Shown here: positions 22,668-34,479 of the stretch, piece after piece
Numbering within the stretch: the stretch's first letter is position 1
How the letters are laid out: each line of letters starts with the position of its first letter
DNA from: Akebia trifoliata
Taxonomy: Eukaryota; Streptophyta; Magnoliopsida; Ranunculales; Lardizabalaceae
DNA: 64,000 nucleotides
Reading direction: 5' to 3'
Assembly (NCBI GenBank): GCA_017979445.1
Contig: CM030711.1
Coordinates: 12,793,092 to 12,857,091 of the forward strand
The notes under the pieces: model-generated
The model's input: the letters and a program-made list of their open reading frames with translations, nothing else
What the model was told of the DNA's origin: nothing
Databases searched by the model: none
Translations under genes and position numbers: made by a program

Positions 22668-24923
22668 TATGTGAAAAATGGTATATTTGATGCTTAGGTC
22701 CATCGAATTTGCTTGGATTTAACCAAATTCAATGGATCTTGACGTCAAATTTACCCCTTTTTTCACTAGTGACCCCACATCAATACATTCCCTTCTTCTA
22801 TTTTAAATGAAACCTAAGTTATATTTCCAAAGAAACTCATAATGTATGATACTAACTAGTCCATAAAATACTAATTTTCACAACTTGCTGATTAAAATTT
22901 TGGTTGTCTAATACTATTATTATAAGTTAAAAAAAAAATTCTTATAGCTCACAAGTTACTAATGCTGGACTAGAAACAAGGCTTAAAAACATTCTAGACT
23001 AGCATTTCATGACAATGTCAAACACTTTAACAACTATTGAATGAATAATTCAACTCACATGAATTCTTATCATCTATAACAGTTGGAAAATAGGCAATAA
23101 TGGGATCAGATGATGGGAAGAAGTTCAAATCAAAAGGCATAAATCCTAACATGTAGAATAGAGTAATTGCAGCAACCAAACACCCTCCAATTGAATTAGT
23201 CAAAAAATTTGGTGAAGTTAAATATATCTGTTCATGCTCATTTCTACAAATCTGACAGGGATTCGTAATTTGTCCTTCTTATTTGTCTAGTATGATTGAG
23301 AAGAAGCACATATTATCTTTTTAATGAAGAATGCGTTTAAGATTCATTAGGGCCCACTACTTGTCGAATTTGATTAAGTTGAATCAAGTTTTTATGCATG
23401 AGTCTAACCACAAACCTGACTAAATTCTTTTACAATAAAAGAGAAGAACAATTTTTAAGGTCTTTTCTTTGTCCCATTTCTACTAAGTAAATTTTGAAAT
23501 GGCCTTATCATATATGCCCTTCACTTTCTACATTGGATGGTGGAGTCTAAAAATTTGATCAAGTGGTTCTTATGGTTTTCCTAATCAATCAATCGTAAAA
23601 CAAAAATCAACAATGATTAAATTATTATATAAGTATTCGAGTTTCTGATAATACTAAAAGTGTGATGGAATATTATGCAAAATATGTACTATATATGTTT
23701 TGAATATGTAAATGTGAAAAATACCTTTTTTACATTAATTCAGATGAATTGATGAAGTAGATCATAAATGAGAATCGTAACGCCATGAAATTTATTGCGT
23801 ATATCGAGAAATTAAATCAACTATATTGATCTATTTTCCTATTAGACAATAATAGATAAATAAATTATTAAAAATAAATCATGATATTATCGATTTAAAA
23901 TAAAAATTTTAAAAGGCGAATTTACTAAATAAAATGTACAATTTGAAAAAAAATATCATGATTATTATTGAAGAATTAAAATATTTAGTCGAAGTAGATA
24001 AAATTCAAAATTTTATAACAAGCTCTTTTAGTCAAGTAAACGTTACCGTTGAATTCAAAAGTATCAAAAAATATAGTTTAGATTATCAACATGCTTAAAT
24101 CCGAATTTAATATGATAAGTTATGAAAATATTAAGTTTATCAAGAAAACTTAGGGCATAAGGGGTATTTTGGTCAATAGAAAAAAATTAGTGAGAAATTT
24201 CGAAAATCTAAAATACACATTTTGAATTACTCTAATGTAATAGACATAATGGAGAAAAGAAAAATATATAAAAAGAATAATTTATTTAATTATTTTTATA
24301 TTATTAAAATATTAAAATAAATTATTTATAAAAAAAGGTTAGATTTTAAAGTATGAAACTGTTAAAGGGGTAGAATATAATTAAAATAAAAATAAATATT
24401 ATTATATTATAAGTAATAGGTGTTAGAATTTATAATACAAGCACTGTTTATATATTCTAATATAAAATTTTATATTATTATAAAGTAAATAATTCAATGT
24501 TCATTTTAATCAAGATATTGAAATCGAAACAACGACCAATTATGTTTGAAATTAGATTCGCATACGTAATCAAGATTTAAATACATTTAAGATAAGAATT
24601 AAGATCCGGCCCTGAAGAACAAAATATTCATGACTTCGATATCTACATAGTCTCTAGATTACTTGGTTGAATCGTCGATGGGATTAAGTAGAAAAATCAT
24701 TTTTATGGCGTAGGGATGCGTAAAATCCTATTGCGAAGGTAGAAAACTTATAATTTCAAATTCGTGATATAGTTTTCATTGAAATCTATTTTATTTCAAT
24801 TTTTATTGTTAATTTCAAATTTATTATGATTTAAATTCAAAATTTATGCATCGAATTGTAGAATAATTTATTTTATATCTTTTCGCTAATATTTAAATTT
24901 TGTGAAATAAAAATAAATGAATT
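22668..24923. other. Intergenic, very AT-rich DNA
   Basis: No open frame resembling a known protein and no clear element ends were seen. Confidence 0.5.
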
Positions 24924-25228
24924 TGAGTGTCTAACTCAAAATCAATTGGCAACGAGTGAAGAGGCCCAAGAGCTTATAAGGAAAGAGACAAGGCAATTTG
25001 TGTCAAATGTGGGACTAAACTCAACACGCCCCCGCACATGTGGGCTGGACTTGGCCAAAGTACGTGGAGATATGAACTAGGTGATATAGAGGAGAGAAAG
25101 GCCCACTCTGATATCATGATAAATTTGAGGGTCCAACTCAAAATCAATTGACAATGAGTGGAGAGGCCCAAGAGCTTATAAAGAGAGAGACAATGTAATT
25201 TGTGTCCAATGTGAGACTAAACTTAATA
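24924..25228 (-). mobile_element. Complete TRIM (miniature LTR retrotransposon), 305 bp
   Basis: Two direct copies of 103 bp each (24924-25026 and 25126-25228) enclose 99 bp. Read on the minus strand, the LTR starts near TATTAAGTTTAGTCTCACAT. A few bases after the 5' LTR comes TGATATCAGAGTGGGC, close to the initiator-tRNA-Met primer site TGGTATCAGAGC. Just before the 3' LTR lies the purine-rich GTGCGGGGGCG, a polypurine tract. There is no coding capacity, as expected for TRIMs. The flanks do not show an exact 5-bp duplication, so the borders may be off by a few bases. Confidence 0.72.
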
Positions 25229-25899
25229 AGTGTAATCAGATAATCAATTTGTTTAACAAATTGATTTTTATAGTAATTTTTGTAGAGTGTTCGTTTTAAA
25301 AATTATTAAGACGTCCTATTTTGAAAATGTATTTTCATTGGGTAATTATCTATTAAAAGAAGAAAAAAAAAAGAAATATTTAAATTTAAATTTGAAATCG
25401 ATAATGAAAGTCTCGATTATTTATAATCAAGAATGAGATTCTCGACTGTATGTGCTTGTGTTGATGAATTTTCAGGTTTAGAGTGCTTTTGATCACTATA
25501 TAATAGAGCATGTGATGCAATTAGGATGGTGTACTTGCCTATTTACTGCTTTTGATATACTATTATATGTTTATAATTCTAGAATACCTGGGAATATCGT
25601 CATACTTGTAAATTTGTTTTAATTTATTTTAAATTGATTTTGAAAAATATAATTATTATTTTTATTATCCATTAAAGGGGTAATGAATGCCCATAAGATT
25701 AATCGATAGCTTTTTTCGAAAGTAACCAATTAATTGAGAATAATAGGGATTTGATATTCTCTCCGGTAGTATGAGATATATACCTTAAGAATATCTTGGT
25801 ACCTACTATTCAAAAAATTTCTATCTTATCTTTATTGGAAAATAACAAATTGTACCGTAAAGATGACTTGTAGATGACTAGATTGATTAAGGACACATG
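25229..25899. other. Intergenic AT-rich DNA
   Basis: Left flank of the large nested insertion. Nothing recognisable. Confidence 0.5.
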
Positions 25900-25904
25900 C
25901 ATAC
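25900..25904. repeat. Target-site duplication CATAC, left copy
   Basis: The same five bases occur at 63638-63642, after the last nested insertion. This pairs the two ends of the Tat-like element across 37.7 kb. Confidence 0.8.
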
Positions 25905-26716
25905 TGTCGACGATAAATTTCAACAAATCTACCTCGAGATTCATGAAATATGATTGCAAATGATTTTATTAATTTTTGATGAAAATGAGATATAGATCTC
26001 AATGTTTCCTCTGATTAATAGTCAAGTACAAAAATAATGACATATGTAGCTTTTCTTCTCTCCGAGCTTCGCACTTTATCAGTTGAGAATGTTGTTTTAG
26101 CGTTGGCTTTATTTTGTGCTAGATCTTCTGTAAAGACTTCTGTAGATTTTCTTTTTTCTGGGCTTCATGCTTTATCGACTGAGAAGGTTTCCTTGACTTC
26201 CGAAGAAGGACTTTATGTTTGATTTTCTCTTTAATCGGAATTCAGATCTCTGAAGAACTTTTGCTTTGTCCCTAGAAGAGGGCTTGAGAGCTTATTCTTT
26301 TCTAAAGGGAGAGCTTCTATCTTCTAAGAGAAAGTGATCCAGACCCCCTCTCAATGAGAGATGCATTGATATTTATAGATTTTAAAGATAATTTAGTTTT
26401 TCAATTATACCTCAATTTAAAGAAGTTTAATTGATTTATTTAAAAGGCTAAATTTGTCTAAATTCAATTTTAAAGATTTTATTGATTATTTTTGGGCCAA
26501 ACTTATTTATTTGAGTATAAGGCCCAATATTTATGTGGATCACTTGATTTTGTTTAGATCATGAACTTTATCTACGAAAACCCAAACCCAAACATATGAA
26601 GCCCGCCTCAATTAATGGACCCCCAAATTTAGACTTGTGGGCCTAACTATGAGATTTAGGATTTTATTTTGATTTATAAAATTTATGAAGGTCTCTTTAA
26701 AATTTTGATGCCTACA
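25905..26716 (-). mobile_element. 3' LTR of the Tat-like Ty3/gypsy element
   Basis: An 812-bp unit starts TGTCGACGATAAATTTC and ends GATGCCTACA (TG...CA). The second copy at 41859-42061 plus 55536-56143 adds up to 811 bp once the Athila insertion is removed. Because all gag-pol frames of this element run on the minus strand, this left copy is the 3' LTR. The two LTRs differ at roughly one base in eight to ten over the first 150 bp, so the insertion is old. Confidence 0.92.
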
Positions 26717-26730
26717 AATGCCCCCTTAAG
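26717..26730 (-). promoter_or_regulatory. Polypurine tract of the Tat-like element
   Basis: On the minus strand CTTAAGGGGGCATT abuts the TGTAGGCATC start of the 3' LTR. This is the normal place and composition of the plus-strand primer. Confidence 0.75.
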
Positions 26731-27000
26731 GACATGTTGTCGGATGTGTGGTTGGCGACAATGTGTCCTTGAACATGTTGTAAAGAGTGTAGACACTTTG
26801 GTGGAGACGGACGTTGTTGGTTTTTTTTTTTTTTTAGGCGCTTCTATTTTCAAATCAAATGGAACCTCAAGACCTCCTGATTTTGTTAATGCCTTTATTT
26901 TTCAAACTTAGAATGTCCGAATTTAAAGTGGACAGCCTATTTCGAATTTTTTTTATGAAACTCTTCTCGTGGTATTTTGAAATTATTTCAAGCCTCTACA

Positions 27001-27256
27001 TTTTTACCAAAATCTGAAACACATCCTTGGAAATGCCACGTGTAATCCAATGGAGAGGATTCCTTCAGAATTTTGGAGCTCTGGCACTTTTGCTAAAGTT
27101 TGAAACACGTCTTTGGAAATGCCACGTGTAATCCAATGGAGAGGATTCCTTCCAAATTTTGGAGCCTCTGCATTTTTGTTAAGATCCAAAACACGTCTTT
27201 AGAAATGCCACGGGTATTCCAATGGAGGGGATTCCTTTCAAATTTTGAAGCCCCTT
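27001..27256. repeat. Three tandem copies of an 86-bp unit
   Basis: Units at 27001-27086, 27087-27172 and 27173-27256 share ACACGTCTTTGGAAATGCCA, TCCAATGGAGAGGATTCCTT and ATTTTGGAGC. They lie in the 3' region of the Tat-like element, shortly before its 3' LTR. A frame that crosses them on the minus strand merely repeats itself and is not a gene. Confidence 0.93.
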
Positions 27257-29399
27257 AAAATAGTGAAACTCATATTTTGTTGTTGGGTAATTGGGTTGCA
27301 TAGGATCATGCTCTCAAAATATCCTAACTCAAAGTTGGTGCACTTGAGTTGCATAGGATCGTTTTAATGGATTAGTGAGATATGGGATCAAACCAACCTT
27401 CGACACATTCACCTTAGGAAAGGTAAAAGCTGCACAGTTGTATTACATTCAATCCATGTAGAAATAGTAGTTTGATTGTTTGATTTTACTTAAACCAAAC
27501 CAAAACAAACCCATTAACTTTTTATAAGGCCTAATTGCATTGACCTCAAAGTGGGGTGTGGTATATGTATGTGAAGCATATAATTGTATCTTTTTATTTC
27601 TTATCTTCAACGAAGTACAGAACATGAAAATTTATTTTAATATATTCTGTTTAAAGAATCACGCTGCATATCATCGCCTTTGCTCCTATATATTGTATGG
27701 CGAATCATTCATATGGGAGGCTTGAGGTCTGCACTTGACAACTACAGTGGGAGCAGTGATGTTAATGGCCTTGGGTAGCCAACTCCATTTTTCCATTAAT
27801 GATGCTCAGCCAAAACTGATCGAAGGTATGAAGATAATGGGATTTTAGGTGGAATGATCATTCGATGAAGAAATCTGAAGTTTGAGTACGATCTCAAGGA
27901 TTGCAGCCCGATCACGTTTCTTTTTTCTTAAAGAGTTCTTGTTTGACTCACTTCTTGAATCTTTCAAGCTTTTGAGTTAATTCGGAGAGGTCGACGACAA
28001 GTTGTGATAGGGTCACCTCGATGTCTATCTGGGTTAACTTATGTTACTGGGTCACCTCATCCGATTAGTTTGATTTGAATGGGTAATAATGGATCCAATT
28101 TGTTAAACGCTGATCCAAAGGAGTGCGTTCAAAATTCTTTTTTGATTTGAAGTCGAAAACTAGAGCCCACAGGAGAGAGTCTCCTTTACCAACCAAACTT
28201 ATGTTTCATTTTTTTTTTCAAACTCTTCTGCACCAATCTTTCTCTAATATCGATCTCTTCTTTTCTATCTATTTAATCATCACCCCTCTCTCTATTGGAT
28301 CAATGCTCACAAAAGGCAAGCACATGATCCATTATTCACTAAATTGCAGGGACCTCTCTGTGTTGAGAAAAAAAAAAGAAACTCTCTTTCTTCACTTTGA
28401 AGAAATCAGAAATCTAATCGTTCTTCATGATTTCAAGACTCTACGATTTCTTCTTCGATATCTTAATACTCGTCTGGGCTGCGATTCGATTTCAAAAGAA
28501 ACATCTCGGCTCATCAATTTCAGGTGATTTAGAGGTAAGAGTTTAAAAGTAAATTGAGTTTTATTGTTGGATATGTGCAGCCTTGTCCTCTTGAATCAAA
28601 TATGTTCATCTAATAAGCAAATCGACGGAACGCCCTCTTCCCTTTAGATTTCTTATTAAGAGCCTCAATAACTCGAACAACATCATCTTCTTCCGGTTGC
28701 GATGATCTAAAATTTTTATCCAAATCATTGATCGAAGAAGATGAAGAATGAAATTTGTAAACCCTTCGACATAGGTTTTATTTTAGAAGCTCTATTAATA
28801 CACCAACCTCCATTTGTAATACACCAAAAGGGGTGGCTGTTTACACACTAACCTTTTACTTGTAACAAACCAAAAGAGGTGGTTGTTTGCACACCAATTT
28901 TTACTTGTAACAAATCACATTTCTTTTTTAAACTTAAGAAACCTTTAAGATTCTTCATTGGTTTAAGTAAGACTCTTGAATCAGAATCCTTCGTTGATTT
29001 GAGTTTGAACCTTCCTACTTGTACGCAATGTTTTTCTCCAGTTAAAATTAAAATGTCCCGGTCATCATAAACTTGAAGATGTTGTCCCTTTTCTTTCACT
29101 TTGTTTATTCATATTTTTTTTTGCTTGATTTAGGTTCTTTCTTGCTTTTTGGAACGTGAGCGACAACTAGGAGCGTTAATTTTTGTTATTGCTTCTCAGT
29201 CACTTAGAGTTTCTCGGCAACTTAAAGCTTCAGTCTCTATCATTACCAAAACAAAGTAATCTCCCAAACTTGAAATTTTTAATAACTTTTGTTCTTGTAT
29301 ACAATGATTTGCAATAGGGTGCACTGATCAAGAAATTAAGAACTATTCTTGTTCGTTAAATTTTATAATGACTATATTTGTTAATTATACTTGGGACGA
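27257..29399. other. Non-coding 3' region of the Tat-like element
   Basis: No protein family was recognised. At 28814-28915 a 46-bp unit (TTGTAACAAACCAAAAGAGG, then TGGTTGTTTGCACACC) occurs a little over twice. A 134-codon open frame at 28123-28527 has low-complexity FFF/LLL composition and no motif. Confidence 0.5.
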
Positions 29400-30500
29400 A
29401 CACTGTTGACTTGTCAAAAGAATTGCATGATGAGAGATGTACCAGTAAAAGAACTATGTGACGAGAAATTTATCCAGCCAGTTGGCCAATCTTTAAAGCA
29501 ACTGATCATCAGTAGTGCTTAACAGTGAACAACGTCAACTGGCTAGAAGAGTCACGGGATGTAAGATTTGTACGTGTAGAAAAGCCTTGCGACAAACTAT
29601 TTGTCCAATCGGTTAGCTAATCTCTAAAGCAACTGTTCATCAGTAGTGCTTAGAAGTGGACAATGTCAACTGGCTGACAAACGTCAACAGGCTAGAAGAA
29701 TCACGACACGCAAGACTTGTACACGTAGAAAAACCTTACGACGAACTATTTGTCCAACCAGTTGACCGATCTCTAAAGTAATTATTTATCAATAGTGCTT
29801 AGGAGTGGACAATGTCAATTGGCTAAAAAAATCACGGGACTCAAACTTTGTATACATAGAAGAACCATCCGACGAACTATTTGTCCAGCTAGTTGGCTAA
29901 TCTCTAAAGCAGTTGTTCATTAGTAGTACTTAGGGGTGGACAACGTCAATTGGCTATAATATCACAATGTTAATTGGCTGATAAATGTCAACTGACTAGA
30001 AGAACTATGCGACGAATTATTTGTCCAGCCAGTTGGTCAATCTCTAAAGCAGTTGTTCATCAGTAGTGCTTAGGGGTGGACAACGTCAACTAGTTAGAAG
30101 AACCATGTGACAAATTATTTGTCCAGCTAGTTGGTCAATCTCTAAAGTAGTTGTTCATCAGTAGTGCTTAGGGGTGGACAACGTCAGCTAGCTAACAAAC
30201 GTCAATTGGCTAGAAGAACCACGGGACGAATTATTTGTTTAGTTGGTTGGCCAATCTCTAAAGCAGTTATTCATCAATAGTGCTTAAGAGTGAATAATGT
30301 CAACTAGCTAGTAGTATCACAATGTCAACTGGTTGACAAACGTCAATTGGTTAGAATAACCATGCGACGAATTATTTGTCCCATCGGTTGGCCAATCTCT
30401 AAAGTAGTTGCTCATCAATAGTACTTAAGAGTGCACAACGTCAATTGGCTAGAAGAACCATGCGACGAATTATTTGTACAGTCGGTTGGCTAAACTCTAG
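29400..30500. repeat. Satellite-like array, about nine units of 98-150 bp
   Basis: The core phrases GACGAATTATTTGTCCAG, GTTGGCCAATCTCTAAAGCA, GTTCATCAGTAGTGCTTAGG and GGACAACGTCAACTGGCTAG recur about nine times. Distances between successive CTCTAAAG words include 98, 116, 141 and 98 bp, because units carry optional extra copies of the short phrase GTCAACTGGCTGACAAAC. The array is part of the 3' region of the Tat-like element. It is transcribed, if at all, as retroelement 3' UTR. No coding potential. Confidence 0.92.
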
Positions 30501-30645
30501 TGCTAGAGCATTATTGAGCATGATGACCTTTCTTTTTTATTCATACTCTTATATGTCTCTAATCAATCTGACCATAGTACTTAGTGAGACATGTTATTTT
30601 TTGAATAAGTGTGTTTAGTTTTTTTTTTTTTTTAATTTTACAAAG

Positions 30646-33600
30646 ATGGCTAGAGACATTCTTTTCAAAGGTTCAAGGAATAAGAATCGTTTCAAACGAA
30701 ACTTACCACGTGAAGGTTGGATGGATGACCCTGCAGATCCTTCTCAGAAGGGAAAATGACTTTGTTTTCCCCATGTTATGATAGCTGGTCTTTTGAGAGG
30801 AAGAAACATTTCATGTGTGGAATTAAAGCTTGTTGTGCACATAGCGATGACTGGTCCTTTGAAGGCGCAGTATACAAAAAGGGATGCATCACTTGATATG
30901 ACAATTTTGAGTGAATATCCTCTAACAATTGACTTATTCCCTGGAGATGAAATTGATACGGAGTGTCAGTCATCTTTATGTCATCCTCCACATCATGACC
31001 AAACTCACAATTGTCCATAGGCTGTTTTGGCGTAGAAAATCATGCAAATTTTACTCGATGGGATTTGGATATTGAACCTTGAGGCGACATTCGATATCTC
31101 AGTAGTTTTTGGGATTGGAGCTTGGATGTGAGCCACAAACTATAGAGTAGAAAGTCAACAGCTTCCCTTGGTGAAGTTATATTTGCAGCTAATAAGGAGT
31201 ATAGTCGTCCTAATGACATGTATTGGGCTTTATGTGAGTTTTGGTGTCCTGAGACTAACACTTTTGTTACGAGTCATGGAGAAGTTGATATTTTTTATGG
31301 AAAATGCAAAAGATTTTTGGGTTTTCTATCACGGGTCAGTATTATGAAGAAGTGGTACCCAGTTTTGATGAACTAATGGGTTGCAACGATGTTTCACGAC
31401 TTCCTCTTTCTTGTCAGTATCTGTTCAAGGCATATACTTTACTGATTTTTGAAAAAAGGGAGTAGCTGTGTTAGTCATAGTGAATGGCTTGATTTTTGGT
31501 ACACCAAAGTTGAACGGATTTCTAATCCTCATCTGACGGTAGAGTATAAAGAAAGGGAAAAATCATTTTACTTTCGATCATAATGACTACAACATCCTAG
31601 AACAAAATTACGAAGACCCTTTTCTTCTCGAGTTACATTGGCTAAGGGGGTCATAAAGAGGGAGAAAATCCATTTATCAGGCTCGGTTTTCCTATGAATC
31701 AGAATGTTGAAGATGAAGCTGTGATAACTACATATCTTTCCTTGTGGTTGTGTCACTTTATTCTCCCTTGCGAGGATGGTGATGTTATTTGTCCAAGCAC
31801 TTTCAAGGTAGCAGCATTGATGGCCTGAGGTACTACATTCAACTTGGTACCACCACTTCTGTGTTGTTTATACAAAGGTCTAACTCAAACCTACTAGGGT
31901 ATGAAAACACAGATAGTTGTAGGTGCTTTTAAGAGTTATTGTCCCCTTCATTACTTGTTTGGGTGGTTTGAACTTCATTTTCCTTGGGGAGTATTTTGTG
32001 ACTTTGATGCTGATTTTGGACCTTCGTATTTGGTTCGTACAATTGGTGTTTACTTTTGTTGGGAAGATAGTGCTAAAGATGCAAAGGATTTAATCATCAC
32101 CATGAATTTTAGTGATTTTAAATGGCATCCTGAGGAGGTTTGACCGCCAAAAGGTAATAGGAAGATACGGATTGATAATGGTGATGACCCTTCTAAAATT
32201 CAAGCTTTCATGATAAGCTGTCGTCTTGGATTTGTTAGGTTTCGATGTGATAATGTTTGTCAGGTGGAAATGTATAATCCTCATAGGTTTGTTCGTCAAC
32301 AAGGCTTTTGTCAACGTATCCCTAGAACTCCGATTCCTTTTACAAGATCCATGGATGTGATAGAATTACACAGTTTGTAGTTGTCTTTGACCTGGACCAA
32401 GAGCCGAGTCAATTTTTTATTCCTCCGAAAGTGCAAGACATGAGTCGACAATTTGATAAGAGTTACAGAGATTGGTGGGTTCAAGACGTAGTGCCTCACT
32501 TGAATGCCCTTGATTTCCGCCTTCTTGAGGATAGCGTCTCCATTCTGAACTTTAATTTTGATGAAAAGAAGGAGTTGAAGATCGTGAGGTGCGTTGTATT
32601 TTGCTTGCCATGCAAAAACTTTGTTGAAAAAGAAGAATATAACATATGCATGTTGATGAAACGCAACAAGTCATTACGGATCCTAGATTGAAATTGCGTT
32701 TCAAAAAGATACCACCGACTCTAACGACTACTCAAACGGAGAAGGCCAACATTCTTGGGATAAATGTAGGGCAGACCATTCATAAATCAAGTCCCTTAGA
32801 TTCTTTGAAGGCTGTATTCAAAATGAGCCTAATGATACAGGTATGACTCTAAATAGGCAAGAAACTGAAGTTGAAAATGATGTGTCTCCTAGGCGAGGTA
32901 ATTTCACACACTTTCTCTTTATTGGAAATTTCACGTTTCTTATATATATATATACATAATTTTTGTGATTTAATTGTTCTCGCAGGATCATCAATCGATA
33001 TACACTCCGTTGCCGATTTGTTTGTCCCAGAGGATTTTGTAGTCCTCCCTGCCTTCTCGGGTATGGGAGATGTTTGGAATGTCAGTCATCTTTGTAGGGG
33101 GATTTCGAAATTGATTGGTACTAAAGACCCTTCAAAGAGTGATGGGGATGAGGTTTTTTTATGTCCTCGTCAAAGTTCTCATGACACTCCATCAATTTCA
33201 ACTACACATACAAATCCTATCGCATTGGCGTTACCTACTTCTAATAAGTTGGTTGATTCATCTGTGATTGCCCCGAAGCTGTGTGGAATGCTTACTGTTT
33301 TTACCAAAACTCGACAAGCTTCCTTACATGATAGTGACATTGACTTATGCGTTCAACAAACATTACATAGAGTTCGTGATGAATTCCTTAGATTTAGAGT
33401 TGAGTTGATGATCAATATTGATTTTTTCAACCTAAGAGAATGGCAATCACTTCATATGCCTGCCATCGTTTCTTCTCTCAAGGATGCTTTCAGAACGGAT
33501 CTTATGCCTTTTGTAAATTTCTTCGAGTCGCTTATAGCTGGAATGGAGGCGTATCTTTCAAGATGAGAGAGTTCTTTATCATCTTTGTTAATAGATGATA

Positions 33601-33954
33601 AGGATCTTCAGTTATCCGTCCTAGACCAGGAAGCTCAACTAAAACGTCAATCAGTGGATAGTTTACGTACACAACTGATTGAAGCTAAGGAGAAAAGAGT
33701 TGAACTGACTAAGTGAGAAGATGAGTTAGAAATCTAGTTGACTCAGATCAGCGGACTACTACCACAAGTTGTTGTTTCTGAAGAGTCTTTTAGTACCCAA
33801 GTTCGAGAAAAGGGGAAAGTTCTACTTACTATTGAAATAGAGTGCACTCGCCTATCTAATATTCCAATCATTGATGATGATGAAGTAGCTGCTTGTGAAG
33901 CAGAGAGAGAGTATTTGAAGAAGAAGTTTTGGAACCTTACTTTTTTATATTAAG
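30646..33954 (+). pseudogene. Antisense intron-containing ORF in the Tat-like element, plant-mobile-domain-like (uncertain)
   Basis: This frame runs opposite to gag-pol, between integrase and the 3' LTR. ATG 30646 starts MARDILFKGSRNKNRFKRNL, then shifts and stops break the frame. A segment near 31220-31340 reads FWCPETNTFVTSHGEVDIFY then GKCKRFLGFL, similar in style to the plant mobile domain (aminotransferase-like) proteins found in plant genes and transposons. A GT-AG intron is visible at 32898-32985, with a TA-rich interior and a CTCGCAG acceptor. The following exon stays open from 32986 to 33566 (SIDIHSVADLFVPEDFVVLP ... GMEAYLSR) and is followed by Lys/Glu-rich coiled-coil-like sequence to 33954. 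Antisense extra ORFs at this position are known for Tat elements. The family call is from memory and tentative. Confidence 0.55.
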
Positions 33955-34266
33955 CTTATTTTTTATTTTTTCATTGTATAGGACTTAGGAAATTATAACA
34001 TTGTTTATTTCGTTTGAAATTAATAAAATTCTCTTCTTTCCTTATACAAGTATATATATATTTTTTGATGCGGTTGAACTTGAAGTAATTTTAGAGGTTG
34101 CCTACGTACCCAAAATGGGATCAAATCATAACGTAATTCAGATGGATAATACTCTAAATTTTGCCTAGATCGCTCTCTTAGATTTTCAATCTAGCAAGCA
34201 CTTTCATTATTTTTTTTGAACTATTCACAGTTTTAACTCATGCTGGTCAGGAGTATCATATAGTTT

Positions 34267-34455
34267 AAGCTCATAAGATAATGAGCATTGTCAAACAGTT
34301 TAGGCTCGTGTTGAGAAACATTATTAAATAGTTTAGGCTCGTGTCGGGGAAGATTATCAAGCAACTTAGGCTCGTGTCGGGGAGCATTGTCAAACAGTTT
34401 AAGCTCGTGTCGAGGAGCATTATCAAAATGTTTAGGCTCGTGTTGAGGAGCAACA
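34267..34455 (-). repeat. Six tandem 33-bp units at the integrase C-terminus
   Basis: Units of exactly 33 bp start at 34302, 34335, 34368, 34401 and 34434, and a 35-bp version starts at 34267 (AGGCTCGTGTCGGGGAGCAT then TGTCAAACAGTTT). In the minus-strand integrase frame each gives an 11-residue repeat of the type APRHEPKLFDN. The unit length divisible by three keeps the frame. A second minus-strand frame is also open. Confidence 0.9.
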
Positions 34456-34479
34456 TTCTTTTAAGCATAGTATCATCTG

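Noticed and set aside
27004..27189. Minus-strand frame that repeats itself
   Set aside because: It is the translation of the 86-bp tandem repeats, not a gene.
28123..28527. 134-codon open frame in the Tat 3' region
   Set aside because: Low-complexity Phe/Leu/Lys runs, no family resemblance, surrounded by non-coding retroelement sequence.
29400..30500. Possible CRISPR array
   Set aside because: The units are diverged, lack constant repeats with unique spacers, and the context is a plant retroelement.
30776..31261. Minus-strand open frames of 73-80 codons
   Set aside because: They are shadows opposite the antisense ORF, with no integrase, RT or other motif.
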